The position numbers were made by a program, and so were the translations under genes. DNA of 64,000 bases. It comes from Lycorma delicatula. Taxonomy: Eukaryota > Arthropoda > Insecta > Hemiptera > Fulgoridae. Location: the NCBI RefSeq assembly GCF_047948215.1, contig NC_134461.1, positions 84,716,103 to 84,780,102 of the forward strand, in the 5' to 3' direction. Positions 14,801 through 25,324 of this stretch are shown piece by piece. The number at the start of each line of letters is the position of its first letter. The stretch's first letter is position 1. The notes under the pieces were generated by a model. It was given only the letters and a program-made list of their open reading frames with translations. It was not told the origin of the DNA and ran no database searches.

Positions 14801-15569
14801 AAATTCTAAAGATATGTTAAAAATTATACAACTAGTGCTGTATATTTTACATGAGGTAAAATTAAACTGAAATTGTGTTTATTATTATTGATATTAGCAA
14901 TTTTATTAGTAAATGATTTAATATAAATAACGCACAAAATTTTTAAAAAGTACTAGATATTTTGTTTAATAATGATTGTTCAGTGTATAATTAAAGAAAA
15001 TAAAATTTTTTACAAATGACTTATGTGTTATATTTACATCATTGTTTTCTATAGTCCTAAATTAATTGGTAAAGTATTATATTTATGTAATATTTGGCAG
15101 TGTAAGTTATCATACAAACATTTTCTTTATGTAAACTGATTGTTATGTTACAAATGATTGCTGTAATAAATTTGTAGAAAATAAATGTTTTTCTGTAGCA
15201 TAAAGAATTCTAATTATTGTATTGACATTATTTGGTCTCTGTACTATAGTGGAAACAATACTGCATCGGCCTAGCTCTCACTGTCTACCCTTCTGGATAA
15301 CAAGTCTGAAATTTTTAACAAGATTTATTTGTTATCAATGAATTTCCATAAATATATCAATAATAAATATGATAAATATAATATATCGTGAAATATGCCT
15401 CTTCATCGGTACTAAATGATGCACTATGGCTAATTATTAGATTGCGTTACAGTCCAGCTGTAATAAATAATTACAGTTTCAGTAATCATTACCGATTTCA
15501 GTGCATCATCCTTTGCTACTAAAAAAACCAGTAAATCACATATTTATATAAACTACTGTAGAATATATA
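10863..15569. other. Gene-poor AT-rich stretch
   Basis: Nothing beyond chance reading frames, A/T runs and one long TA microsatellite is seen. Small frames near 13033-13272 and 14543-14870 are A/T-driven and have no recognisable domain. Confidence 0.5.
11817..11851. repeat. (TA)n microsatellite
   Basis: About 35 bases of uninterrupted TA, the longest clean TA run noticed in the window. Confidence 0.92.
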
Positions 15570-16487
15570 CGAGGTGTGATCAAAAAATACGGTGAATGAA
15601 TTTTTATAGCGGCAATTGCCGACGCTACATCCATATGCTGTAATTTGTCCAATAGCATGATCAACTGAGACGGGCAGGGACAAGTTGTAACACGTTCGAG
15701 CTTGCCAGTCAGCTGCTAGAGTGAGGTTGTGTTTATCGTGTCTGTCGTGCAACATGGATTTTGAAAATCATGTGTCAATTTGCACGGAGTTGAAGGGTCG
15801 TCTTCATGCAGATCTGGACTTCATGGCCAAAATTGTAACTAGAGATGAAAGTTGGGTCTATGGCTATGACCCTGAGACCAAAATGCAGAGTTCCCAATGG
15901 AAAACCTGTTCATCTCCTTGCCCTAAAAAGGCACGTCAGTCAAAATCCAACATCAAGGTCATGCTCATTGTTTTTTTTTGATAGTGCGATCAGAGTTCGT
16001 TCCAAGGGGAACAACTGTAAACTCTGAATTTTATAAGGGTGTACTGCAACGTTTGCGAAACGACGTACGAAGAAAGCGACCAGAAAAATGGACCAATGAC
16101 TTCCTTCTTCACGACGACAACGCGCCGAGTCAGACCTCACTTCTCATTCGCGAGTTTTTGGCCGAAAAAAGTGTTCCTATCTATACACATCCGCCATACT
16201 CACCAGATTTACCACCATGCGACTTTTGGCTTAAAATTAAAAACTGCCCAAAAATTAAAACTGTGCTTAAAGGAAAACGTTTTGACACCATTGCTGACAT
16301 TGAGAGGGCCACGACCGAGCAGCTGAAAGCCCTTCCAGAAATGCCTCCAGTCATGGAGTCAACGTTGGGACAAGTGCATTGCTACTACCCAAGGACAGTA
16401 CTTTGAAGGAAATTAAATCGAATTCTATGTAACCTTATTACTTTTTTTAATAAAAAATTATTCACCGTATTTTTTTATCACACCTCG
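15570..16487 (+). mobile_element. Internally deleted mariner element
   Basis: Matching terminal repeats begin CGAGGTGTGATCAAAAAA on both ends (right end read on the minus strand). TA flanks each end (15568-15569 and 16488-16489). The element is about 920 bp, some 400 bp short of a complete mariner. The missing part is the N-terminal half of the transposase. Its coding region is less decayed than that of the copy at 9553, so it looks younger. Confidence 0.95.
15754..16406 (+). pseudogene. Mariner transposase, N-terminal deletion and one frameshift
   Basis: The product would be a DD34D mariner transposase. From the ATG at 15754 a short leader runs straight into the first catalytic block (TRDESWVYGYDPE), so the DNA-binding helix-turn-helix domain is absent. 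A frameshift lies at a run of nine T (15971-15979): the first frame ends KVMLIVFF and the next resumes IVRSEFVPRGTTVNSEF. The second frame is open to the stop at 16404-16406. It holds HDDNAPSQTS and SPDLPPCDFWL; 34 residues lie between the second and third aspartates, as in classic mariners. All three catalytic Asp are kept. Without the DNA-binding half it should be inactive. Confidence 0.93.
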
Positions 16488-16489
16488 TA

Positions 16490-17266
16490 TATATACTGCA
16501 GTTTTTCTTTGTCTTCAAAGATACATTTTGATCTCTTTAAGGGTTGGATATAACGAAATATTTTTAAAAAAAGATTTATTTGGTAATTTAAATATTATTT
16601 TAGCTTATATACCTTCAAAAATACTTCATACTGTTAGTGCACTGATCTCAATATTTTATTTTCTGTTTGTAATCTTGGTGGAATTCTGTTAGTGTGAAAG
16701 AGTATGATCCCGTAGCAAATTGTCTTTGTTCTCTTCAGTTATTTTAAAACATTTCAAATTAATTATAATTTTGTAAAAAAAACTTCATGAGCAAATTTTA
16801 GAAAGAAGGTTTAAGAACAATAATTGCAGGTATTTTGACCAACACTTACTTACTGATGGAGGTGGCACATCATGAAGTTACTGATTTATGGGTGAAGCAC
16901 CCATGAATTATTGACACATGTCTTTGATTACATATTTCTTACTTCTCTCTTATATTACATTATTGTTAAACAAAATTCTTTGTTTTCTACTGTGCTTGAA
17001 AATTTCTGAACAGGAAAATAAAGAGAATCAACCTTTATGTTATTCAGTTACTAGTTATTAAACTGATAATTCTACAGTTAAAATTTTTTTTAAATATAAG
17101 AAACGAAGTACGGTCACCTTCTAGTGATGCTTGTCGGATAACGCTAAGAACCGCGCAAAATACTTTTTTACTCGTACAAGGATGGGTAGTCAATTATAAC
17201 TAATATTTTTAAGATAGAGGGTTACTGTTTTGAAATCTGCATTCTTCAGAATACTCAGTTTTGGGT
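16490..17266. other. AT-rich sequence without a gene
   Basis: No coding signal. A small hairpin (ATGGGTG-AAG-CACCCAT) lies near 16888-16904. CpG content rises after about 17100, suggesting the edge of an unclassified repeat. Confidence 0.45.
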
Positions 17267-17384
17267 CTGTACTGCCAAAACTGCTGCTCTGAAGAAATTA
17301 CAATACAATGATATTTTTTATAAATTGAATAATCTTTCATTTTTATTTGTCATTATTATTCTCACTATCGTGAGTTTAATGAAC
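17267..17384 (+). repeat. Direct repeat copy A, 118 bp
   Basis: Begins CTGTACTGCCAAAACTG and ends GAGTTTAATGAAC. The same ordered phrases recur at 18527-18644. The copies have diverged visibly but keep the same length. Confidence 0.75.
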
Positions 17385-18526
17385 TCAGAGGGGTCCTGGC
17401 TAGACAAGAAAGTTGAATGAAGTGAGCCCTGACCTGTTAAATATCACCTGACCGCGAAGGAAAACTCTAGTAACCATATAGTGCGGTTGAAGCCGAGACG
17501 CTGATGCTAATATATTTATATATAAGCAGGTAATTCACGAAGAATGTAATTAACTTCCTACTACTGAAAATAAAGAAAAAAAATCATATAAACCTAAGTT
17601 CGGAAACGCTTCGTTAGTGAGTGTCGGATAGCAAAGATTTCGCCCTGACTTCTGCACCTACGATAAAATTGAAACTAACCGTAATTCTTGGGAACCAAAT
17701 GAAGGGGTAAATTTATCGATTCTTATATGAAATCTGATCTGTAAAACTGAAAAAAGATGTCCCAGAACTTTTAGTACTTTTTGAGAAATTTGGGGTAAAA
17801 CAAAAGATTGGAATCGAAAAACACATTAATTTATTTTTGTGTATGATAATTTTGTAACTGATAATAAAAATGTCATTTTTAAAAAAAACTTGTAGAGAAT
17901 TTGATTTTGATTAAAATGGTACGAATAAAGTCCACTTATATAAAAAAATAAAGTGCACTTACGTACTTATAGTTATCTTGTTATGTTACGCCAAAAATCA
18001 GTTCAAACATTCATAACTGATAGCGGTCAAATAGACAGCAAAATAGAAAATATAAGTTAACAAACAAAACGGGCTAATTATGTTTCAAATTTATACAAAA
18101 TAGAAAATTTATTGTGCACAATACAAAAACAAAACTTCAGTTATAAAAACAGCGGAAAACATTTAACGCGAAGGGAAGAAATTACGGTTACCAGTTATTT
18201 TTTTGTGTTGAAAAAAATTCTCATACCAAATGTTGGTTTTCTATTAAATGGAATATGAATGAAAATAGATTGTTTCTCATTATGTGTTGTGTGCAGTATT
18301 TTGTTGTATTTGTACCCATCCTAAAATTTTTGAACTTCAAACTATTTCATTTGAACTTTAGCCTTTTGTTTTATAATCATTATGTATGAGGAATTTTTGA
18401 TTTCCAGTTTTAAAAAAATTGATATTCTCATGTGCAATCACTCATACTTTATCATATCTATCTTTATCATATCTTATATATTACCCACCTTATAGAATAG
18501 TTAACATATCTTCAAAATTTCGGATG
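17385..18526. other. Sequence between the two 118-bp direct repeats
   Basis: Just over 1.1 kb with more CpG than the surrounding DNA near its left side. No reading frame of note. The direct-repeat flanks make an unclassified mobile element plausible, but no transposase, reverse transcriptase or tRNA-primer site is seen. Confidence 0.35.
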
Positions 18527-18644
18527 CTGTACTGACCAAATTGTTGCTCTGAAGAAATTACAAAAGACTTACATTTTTTTATAAATTGAACAGGCTTTAA
18601 AATTTTTGTTTATCATTATTCTCACAAGCAAGAGTTTAATGAAC
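18527..18644 (+). repeat. Direct repeat copy B, 118 bp
   Basis: Begins CTGTACTGACCAAATTG, shares CTCTGAAGAAATTACAA with copy A, and ends AGAGTTTAATGAAC. It lies 1260 bases from copy A in the same orientation and is followed directly by the GC-rich block. Confidence 0.75.
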
Positions 18645-19000
18645 ACTGGCGCGTCAAGCGGCAGTTGGGTCCCCACTACACAGCGAGGCAGTGGTGGCCC
18701 CCAGAGCTCCGCAGTATCGGATCGGCGCCGGTCGTCCTTCGCCAGCGCGGCCGAGGCGGTTCTCCGCCTCGGCCGGCGGATGTTGGCATCCGCCGGGAGT
18801 CGTCCAGGGAACTTCTTTTTCATCAGGTGGTGGTCGACGTTGAATTGCCAATTCAGTCGTGCACGCTCTTTTATTGGAGCCTGAGAGTGGTGAGGCTGCA
18901 GCGCTGCTATGGTGGGAGAACTGCGCGGCGGGAGTGATGCTTGTATCCGCGCGTCCGTATTCTGTGCGCCCTCTCACATCGTTGCTGCCGTTATCGCCTG
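18645..19000. repeat. GC- and CpG-rich block, probable mobile-element fragment
   Basis: The composition is sharply different from the rest of the window, with many CpG. Overlapping open frames appear on both strands at 18569-18977, but this is what GC-rich DNA gives by chance and none has a recognised domain. Two adjacent perfect hairpins lie at 18748-18796. A 5' region of a retroelement or a CpG-rich MITE are possible; I cannot choose. Confidence 0.45.
18748..18796. repeat. Two overlapping perfect hairpins
   Basis: First stem: 12-bp arms 18748-18759 and 18764-18775, loop TTCT. Second stem: 10-bp arms 18773-18782 and 18787-18796, loop TTGG. The right arm of the first overlaps the left arm of the second. 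Confidence 0.9.
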
Positions 19001-19160
19001 CCGATATTAAATTAGATATGTGGTAACAATACTTAATGTAACTTGTGCTGCAGTAGTTTATTCATGTGAAACAAAATTTATACATGTAAATTTTTTATTC
19101 CTTTATTAATATTATGTTTCAGAAGAAAAGGTGTTCAATTAAAAGATGAATGATTAATAT

Positions 19161-19217
19161 GACCAAACAATCGTTTTTTGGTCATTTAGCGTTCTTTGCT
19201 ATGTAAAAGCAAAGAAC
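19161..19217. repeat. Two adjacent hairpins
   Basis: Stem one pairs GACCAAA (19161-19167) with TTTGGTC (19177-19183). Stem two pairs GTTCTTTGCT (19191-19200) with AGCAAAGAAC (19208-19217) across a 7-base loop. Confidence 0.8.
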
Positions 19218-19261
19218 AAAATTCACAAATAGTAACACTGAAACCACACAACTAAGTATTC

Positions 19262-19424
19262 GTTTTTTTTTTTTTTCTAACCTCCGAAACCACCGTTTTG
19301 CATTGCTTCAGATGATGATATGAATGATTTATAGCGTATGAAAATGCCGTGCCTGACCGGGATTCCAACTCGAAACCCCCGGATTAAAGTCCGAGACGTT
19401 ACCACTCGCGCCACGGAGGCCGGC
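19262..19424 (-). mobile_element. tRNA-headed SINE, family A
   Basis: Read on the minus strand, the element starts GCCGGCCTCCGTGGCGCG and continues as a tRNA-like head with an A-box-like TGGCGCGAGTGG and a damaged B box (GAGTTGGAATCCC). A body GGCATTTTCATACGC and a tail CATCATCTGAAGCAATGC...CGGTGGTTTCGGAGG follow, then a poly(A) seen here as T from 19263. The same head occurs at 60975. Confidence 0.88.
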
Positions 19425-19432
19425 AAACATAT

Positions 19433-20000
19433 TCGTTAGGGGCCGAATAAAAACACGACTTACCAATATGGCGTTGTGTGTCAAACCAATTTTATACGGA
19501 CTATAATTACTTTTAATACGCGAAACCCTTTGCAATGATTGAACATTAACTTACACCTCTTCAAAAATTATTCCTTTTGAACTAAGCCACAGTTTGATAT
19601 CATTGTTTTTCTATAACACGGCTGGAATTCTTTTCGTTTAATGATAAGCAGCGTTGTCGAAGACAATAACCGAATTCTCTTCCAAAGAAAATAATACACC
19701 GCTAAACTATTTCTAAATAATTCAAATTCGTGTAATTTTTTTACGAATCGCGTTTTTATCAAAATCTCACCTTTTTCTCAATTGACCTGCGGGGTTTTGT
19801 TTTCTTTGGAGACCGTAATTCATTACTAGATTCATACTCGAGAATCACGTTGTACACTGAAGCAACACAACTTCTACTTACGTTAACAGTTTATTAACAT
19901 CTGAAATCAACGCCGTTTGATTATTCTGTAATTTGTAAGCATTACTCTGCTTTTGTAAGCATTTAAAATGATGTGTTTTTTCGCACGACTTAAGGGCTTT
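19433..20000 (-). pseudogene. IS630-like (DDE_3-type) transposase relic
   Basis: On the minus strand, pieces of an IS630/Tc1-superfamily transposase appear in the right order. A helix-turn-helix remnant (VSRSCVASVYNVI) comes first, then the linker RSPKKTKPRRSIEKK, then DFDKNAIRKKI. A large internal deletion follows, then the catalytic-core phrase SVIVFDNAAYH and the later DIKLWLSSKGIIFEE segment. Traces of the next block follow (LQRVSRIKSNYSPYKI) up to the SINE at 19424. Stops and frame changes interrupt it, so it is dead. The DNAAYH motif and its downstream D-I-x-x-W-L segment are typical of this family in insects. No terminal repeats were found. Confidence 0.75.
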
Positions 20001-20007
20001 TTTTAAA

Positions 20008-21497
20008 TCTTTATATATAAAAATTTTAAGTTCGTTTGTGTACGCTTCAAAAACTCAAAATGTTCTGCACCGATTGAGCTCACATTTTAGCATGATATAT
20101 AACCCGCATCAAAAATTGTTTTTATCTATTTTTCGCATCAGTCACATACCCCGCGACCGCGAGAAAACAGTTTTTTTAACGGTCAGCTGTGTACCAGTGA
20201 CCGCGCCATCTGCCGGAAGCGAGGGGAACACTCGCAATACTAGCTAACGACAACCGCAGTCACATGTGAAACAATACCGGTTCCCAATTACATTGTTTAT
20301 TAACAAAAATAAAAAATAAAAAATAACGTATCCACTTGCATCTGACACAGATTATTATACAATCTGAATTAAATATTCACTTTAATCGAGGTACTTTTAT
20401 GTGATCGTGTCGTGATTGAGCTGCGCCTTTCACCAAGCTCTGAATTTATTAGAAAACGACCAACAATGGGATATATGTATTAATGACGCGTGCGACACTG
20501 CACATCCAAACCAAATTCGCGCATTATTCGCAATTATATTGACCGCTTGCTTCCCTTCATCTCCCACAGAGTTATGGGAAAGATATCGATCGCATATGGC
20601 TGAGGATATTTTGCATGGATTACGCCTAGAAAATACCAATATGACCATGGAATTTACAGAAGGCATTTACAACGAAGCATTGATAAATATTGAAGACAAG
20701 TGCTAAGCTATTGCAAATAAAGCTCTTAGTCAATTGGGAATGCCTGCACCCACCCGAGCTGCGATTGCTTCATTTAATGTGGATTTACGCCGTGAACAGA
20801 GTTACAACATTGGTGATCTTCAGCCATACATTCAATCAAACATTCCCAAATTAACGCGTGAACAGAAAGGCATTTATGATCGCATAATGCAAATGATAAA
20901 TGACGGACCTTCTTGGAGGTCCCTTCTTGGGGGGACCTTCTTCTTGGATGCGCCAGGAGGAACTGGGAAAACATTTCTCATTAGATTGATTCTAGCAACG
21001 GTTCGATCAAAAAATGGCAATTATCCTGTTGCGGAATATTAATCAGCCAAAACTCTGCAACGGCACGCGACTTGCAGTTAGGAAATTGATGAATAACGTA
21101 GTGGAAGCAACGATTTTAACGGAGCCTTTCAAAGGTGAAGATGTCCTCATTCCTCATAATCCCGACCGATACACTATTTTAATTTAAAAGATTGCAATTC
21201 CCAATTCGATTGGCATTTGCAATCACAATCAATAAAGCTCAAGGTCAATCTAAAGAATTGTGTGGTTTAGATTAGATGCGGATTGCTTCTCACATGGGCA
21301 ACTGTATGTTGCGTGTTCCCGAGTCGGCAAACCAGAGATAGCCTTTATATCTACGCAGACAGTGGAAAAAAAAAAATATTGTATATCCACAAGTATTGCA
21401 AAATTAAACTTCTATGAAACATATGCTTTGTTTTGTTTCTCATTTCTCATCCATGCAACCACAATGTGCCACAGCGAAGCGTGGCGGGTAGAGCTCG
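20008..21497 (+). mobile_element. Internally deleted Helitron
   Basis: The left end reads TCTTTATATATAAAAATT, the usual insect Helitron 5' start, after an A. Near the right end a hairpin (GCCAC-AGCGAAGC-GTGGC, 21469-21486) sits about 8 bases before CTCG at 21494-21497, followed by T. Canonical Helitrons end CTAG before a T, so this copy has one changed base. Insertion between A and T fits rolling-circle elements. The interior keeps pieces of the Pif1-like helicase but no Rep domain that I can see. Confidence 0.85.
20416..21420 (+). pseudogene. Helitron Pif1-like helicase fragments
   Basis: The helicase domain of a rolling-circle transposase, broken into parts. 20416-20706 carries the domain upstream of the ATPase (NQIRALFAIILTACFPSSP, then ELWERYRSHMAEDIL). 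After a stop at 20704-20706, 20734-21042 carries IYDRIMQMI and the Walker A motif FLDAPGGTGKTF. A short duplicated stretch (GGACCTTCTT, repeated near 20906-20944) is inserted just before Walker A. A deletion then joins to RLAVRKLMNNVVEATI and finally to the C-terminal helicase motif FSHGQLYVACSRVGKPE near 21283-21345. The Walker B and middle motifs are missing. It is an inactive relic. Confidence 0.9.
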
Positions 21498-22356
21498 TTA
21501 TTTATAATAACTGAAAATATGGGCAATTTATTACCTTGATTTTCAGTATTTTTAATTAAAATTAACAAATTATTGAATAATATTACTTAAGTTTAACGAT
21601 CTAAAATTAGAATAAACCTTTAAAAAGTTGGCATTTGTTTTCAGAATAGGAAAACTGTGGTATCTATTGAGGAAGACTTAGGGAAATTATATGAAATGTA
21701 TACAACAAATAAGGTAGCCTTACTGAGAAGCTCTGACAGTATTTAATTGCTAGATCAAAAAAGGTTAAATTTATAAACAATCATATTTTACATGTTATAG
21801 CAAGTTTTACATTAAGTATTTATAAATTAATGAAAAATACAAGATTTATTTACCTGAGCAAATATCAGCAACCACACCTTCCAAAAATACAGCAGTATAT
21901 TATTTTCCATAGAATTAAATAGTGAATCCTTAGACTTCCATTTATCTGATCTCCTTTTGAGTAGTAGAATTATCGCTTTTATATATGCCACTGTGCTTAT
22001 ACTTAATTATATTTTTTAATTTATTGCTGAATGCCAAGATATTTAAATTTTTTGACAGATTCAGTTCATCAATTAAATAAAACTTTGTTTCCCTAGAGTA
22101 ATTTTACGAAAGGTAGGATTTTGGTTTTAGGTAAATTAGCTAGTAACACGATATTTGCTAAGTTACTTAACAAATTTGATATCACTCCAGGAATTACCCA
22201 ATATTATTATTTGAATATATAATCATATCATTTTTTTCATTCTTACTGATATATATTGCATCATGATCTCAAAAGACATTATGTCAGAATTATACAAGTT
22301 AAGCAACAGCTTAGCACACGTTCATCCACTTCAATGAAGTTACTTTGTATTCATAG
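21498..22356. other. AT-rich sequence between repeats
   Basis: No coding or repeat signal was recognised. Confidence 0.5.
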
Positions 22357-22525
22357 TGCAACAAGACTGGTATAATGGACCTGAGTAACGGATTCCTGCC
22401 AATTAAGAAGAAAGTAGTAGAAAATATAATAATGGGAGAAATCCAGAAAGGGGCTAAAAGAAACCCTTGAAGTAAAGCTAACAGGTCCGTTTATAATAAT
22501 TGTCCTTTCTAATACTGCTCTAATA
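22357..22525 (+). mobile_element. 5' fragment of an LTR, same family as the 33290 and 51332 copies
   Basis: Starts TGCAACAAGACTGGTAT and keeps the phrases ACGGATTC, CCAATTAAGAAGAAA, AATCCAGAAAGG, ACAGGTCCGTTT and ATTGTCCTTT in the same order as the fuller LTR at 33290. Similarity stops near 22525, where the LINE fragment begins, so the LINE may have inserted into it or replaced its right part. Confidence 0.75.
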
Positions 22526-23055
22526 CAAGACGAGTCATTTCACGGTTGCAGCCATGTTATACTAAGAACCACGGTGAGGTCGCGTTCTTCCTGTTCCAGA
22601 TGTTATCAGGTGATGGAGTGTTTAATTCATATCTCCATAGATTTAAAAGGGATTTCCCCCTTTGCGTGTATTGTGGCGACTTGGACACATGCAAACACAC
22701 ATTCTATGTATGCCCACGGTGGTTGAGCATAAAGCAACAATCTGGGCTTACAAGAATTGCACCAGATAATACTATTAACATCATGCTCCGTGGGAAAGAA
22801 GAATGGACTGCAGTTCTGCAGTTTGCCTACTGAATTATTAAAAAGAAGGAAGCTGAGCTCCGAGAGTGGAATGCAGACTAATATGGAATAATGTAAAGGA
22901 TTGACGAGTCATGATGACTGTTTACTTGTCAAAAAACCTCTAACATAGTGGTGAAGAAATTGACCGATGGGCGAGGGGCGCCTTTTCTAGTTTCCTTTTC
23001 TGGTAAGGGCTAGTTTCAACCTAATTCCTGGTAGTAATCTTCTTTTCCACATTCA
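22526..23055 (+). mobile_element. 3' end of an R1-like non-LTR retrotransposon
   Basis: Coding sequence for the C-terminus of a LINE reverse-transcriptase protein lies at 22546-22833 and continues as a recognisable tail to about 22880. About 170 bases of non-coding 3' end follow. The copy is strongly 5'-truncated, as LINE insertions usually are. Right boundary is approximate. Confidence 0.8.
22546..22880 (+). pseudogene. LINE reverse-transcriptase C-terminus with Cys/His motif
   Basis: The frame encodes the region after the polymerase domain of an R1/I-group retrotransposon. FFLFQMLSGDGVFNSYLHRF is followed by a zinc-knuckle-like pattern CVYCGD, then HTFYVCPRW (C-x2-C ... H-x4-C). This pattern is characteristic of the tail of R1-type ORF2 proteins. 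A stop at 22831-22833 interrupts the frame, but the sense continues as KKKEAELREWN. The whole endonuclease and polymerase part is missing, so no function remains. Confidence 0.8.
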
Positions 23056-23059
23056 TTTT

Positions 23060-23715
23060 AGTCATCACAAATTCTTTATTACAATAAAAGCATAATAATA
23101 AAGATATAATATATTACTATTTGCGTTTATTACTGGTTATATCTAAGAAATTTGCGTCTGTTCTCAGAAACTCTAAAAATAAATCAGTCGAAAGAGTGAG
23201 CATTTATAAATTGATTTGCAAAGACTAAATGGTTTAATTTAGTAATATGTAGGTCAAACTAAAAGAAAATAACATTTGGCTAACTATAATTAAAGAACCC
23301 CTGAGAAGCTTAGCCCAGAAACGGGTCATAAAATTAGTATATTAGAAAAGATACTCTTTAAAAATATCAATAATGTACAAGGACTAGAGTTAAATTTCTT
23401 ACTTTTCAAAGAGATGCAGAAACTTTGCAGTTGAACAATGGGATATATCATAGAACTAATGTGTATAACCTTTATAAATGTATCATAGCCTTTCTGAATT
23501 TTAAATTGATTAAAAATTGTTTTGTGAACATTTTCGATCAAAAAAACAAAAAGTTATCCCTTCCTGCAAATTTTATTAATGAGTAGGGATACCTATTGGA
23601 TTGGTTAAGGTTCATACTATATTTGGCCTTTCTTTACAAAAGCTTAATTACTTTTTGATTTTAAGTATTTATAAGAAGTTTTAAAATGTAATGTTTTCTT
23701 TTTTGGGGAGATGAT
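23060..23715. other. AT-rich sequence without a gene
   Basis: Nothing recognised; only chance reading frames. Confidence 0.45.
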
Positions 23716-23961
23716 ATAATGACACTGGCTGCTAAACCCATTAACTATATTTGACCCTCATATAATCAACACCACATCTGTGCCTAAAAGGCCAAAGATG
23801 TACATAGACAACACTAACCAAAGCCTTAATTACAATTCTGAACAGAAAAATATATCTGAAAAAAGTGTCTACTACATTTCTTTCAGTTGCCTCTTATGAT
23901 TGGCAAGAAAACACCAGGGAGAGTATTCTAACAACTGCTACCCCATGGCATGAGCATAATC
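23716..23961. repeat. Unclassified interspersed repeat, possible LINE or SINE 3' end
   Basis: GC-richer than its flanks, with CACTGGCTGCTAAACC and a right part GTTGCCTCTTATGATTGG then AGAGTATTCTAACAAC. That last pair of phrases resembles a 3'-end motif common in insect retroposons (GCCTCTTACGAC...GTATTCT), from memory. No coding content. Confidence 0.35.
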
Positions 23962-25050
23962 TTATTTTCAAACTTATATTGTTTAATCAGTAACTACCAT
24001 TCAATCCATTTTTATTATAATTACTGGTTAAAGTACATAATTTAATCACTCCTGTCCAACTGATAGTCACAGAGTAGAATTACAAATTAGACTTAAGTTA
24101 TTATAAAAAAAAGGAATAACTGTAGGAGAAATCCACAGAAAAATAAGATCTTAAGTTTATTAAAACTAGAGACAAAAAAGTAATTATAAAGATAAGAACC
24201 AAAAATTATCTTAAAAAATTAACAAAAACTAAAAAAAAAGAATAACAAAAAACAAATTAATTTAAAAAAATTATTAATTAGAATAATAAACATAACTGAA
24301 AATGAGAGGTGGGTCCCCATCTCAATTACTTTTTTCTTCTTGACATAAACTTTTTAAATTATTGTAAAAATTTTTTTGTGTTAATTTACTGATGTATTTG
24401 TGTAAAAAAATAAGAATTAAATGATCCATAAAAAAATTTTGATGAAAATCCATAAAAAATTAAAAGGGTCTATAATTTTGATTTTTAGAAGTTTGCATCA
24501 AAATAAATTTTGGTATTAAAATTAACATTATGTAAACGATTATAAAATATAATTACCACAATTTGCAATGTAACATTTAAATACATTTTTCATCATTATT
24601 ACATCATACCACTATATAGTGATGATTATGTATTGAATATATCAAATTATTCTTGATCATAAAATATTCCATAAGTGGCAACCATTTAGTAAGGGTTTGC
24701 CTAAATTCATGTTGATTTCTTATTTTATAGAAAAATAATTTTTTTTTTTTGATTCGATAATTGGATGCCAATTTAAAATTGTTGTTTTAAGGTTGCAGAG
24801 GTACACAACAATATATTTAAATCTACTATACCAAGATTAAATTTTAGTCTTAAATGATTTAAAAAATGTCTTCTCTCACTTACTTCCAGCAGCTTTAACA
24901 GAAACTTACAGTTAATTTTCAAAGGATCTCCATTCACAGACACCAAAAGGGCTAGTTTCTAGAAGCCCTAAAATGAATGAAAATGAAATAAAAAAAATTA
25001 TAATCTTTACTGACTTTATCTACAATGCTAGGAGAATGTTAAAACTGATC
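23962..25050. other. Very AT-rich sequence without a gene
   Basis: Long A and T runs; no coding frame or repeat recognised. Confidence 0.5.
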
Positions 25051-25320
25051 TTATATACTTTGGCAACTAGTAACATTTTGTGGAAGATCGCTAAGTGAAA
25101 TGTCTGGATCAACCGCTACTATGAGTTCATTGGCTAATCTATGAAATAGGACAACGACTTCGTCCAAGTTTAAATAACTGAACTGGGATGTAATTCCCTT
25201 ATGGAAGATGCTTATCAAGAAAGACTGATTTCTGAGTAAGACTATCAAGCATAGTAGATTAATATGGATGTCCAAAATTGGAACTGAATGAGACTGCAAC
25301 TTCAATCTCATGGCTGTCAT
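25051..25320 (-). CDS. Unassigned 89-codon reading frame
   Basis: A clean ATG-to-stop frame. It begins MTAMRLKLQSHSVPILDIHI, has a hydrophobic middle and ends in an acidic, ordered-looking stretch LDEVVVLFHRLANELIVA then VDPDISLSDL. Its composition is less A/T-driven than that of other chance frames and includes several CpG. I do not recognise a family. The paired hairpins at 25325-25397 lie directly upstream of its start. It could be an exon, a domesticated or decayed mobile-element fragment, or chance. No splice sites decide the matter. Confidence 0.25.
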   Translation of the reverse strand: MTAMRLKLQSHSVPILDIHINLLCLIVLLRNQSFLISIFHKGITSQFSYLNLDEVVVLFHRLANELIVAVDPDISLSDLPQNVTSCQSI

Positions 25321-25324
25321 GTTT

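Noticed and set aside
18569..18977. Overlapping open frames on both strands
   Set aside because: GC-rich DNA has few stops by chance; no domain or splice signal supports any frame.
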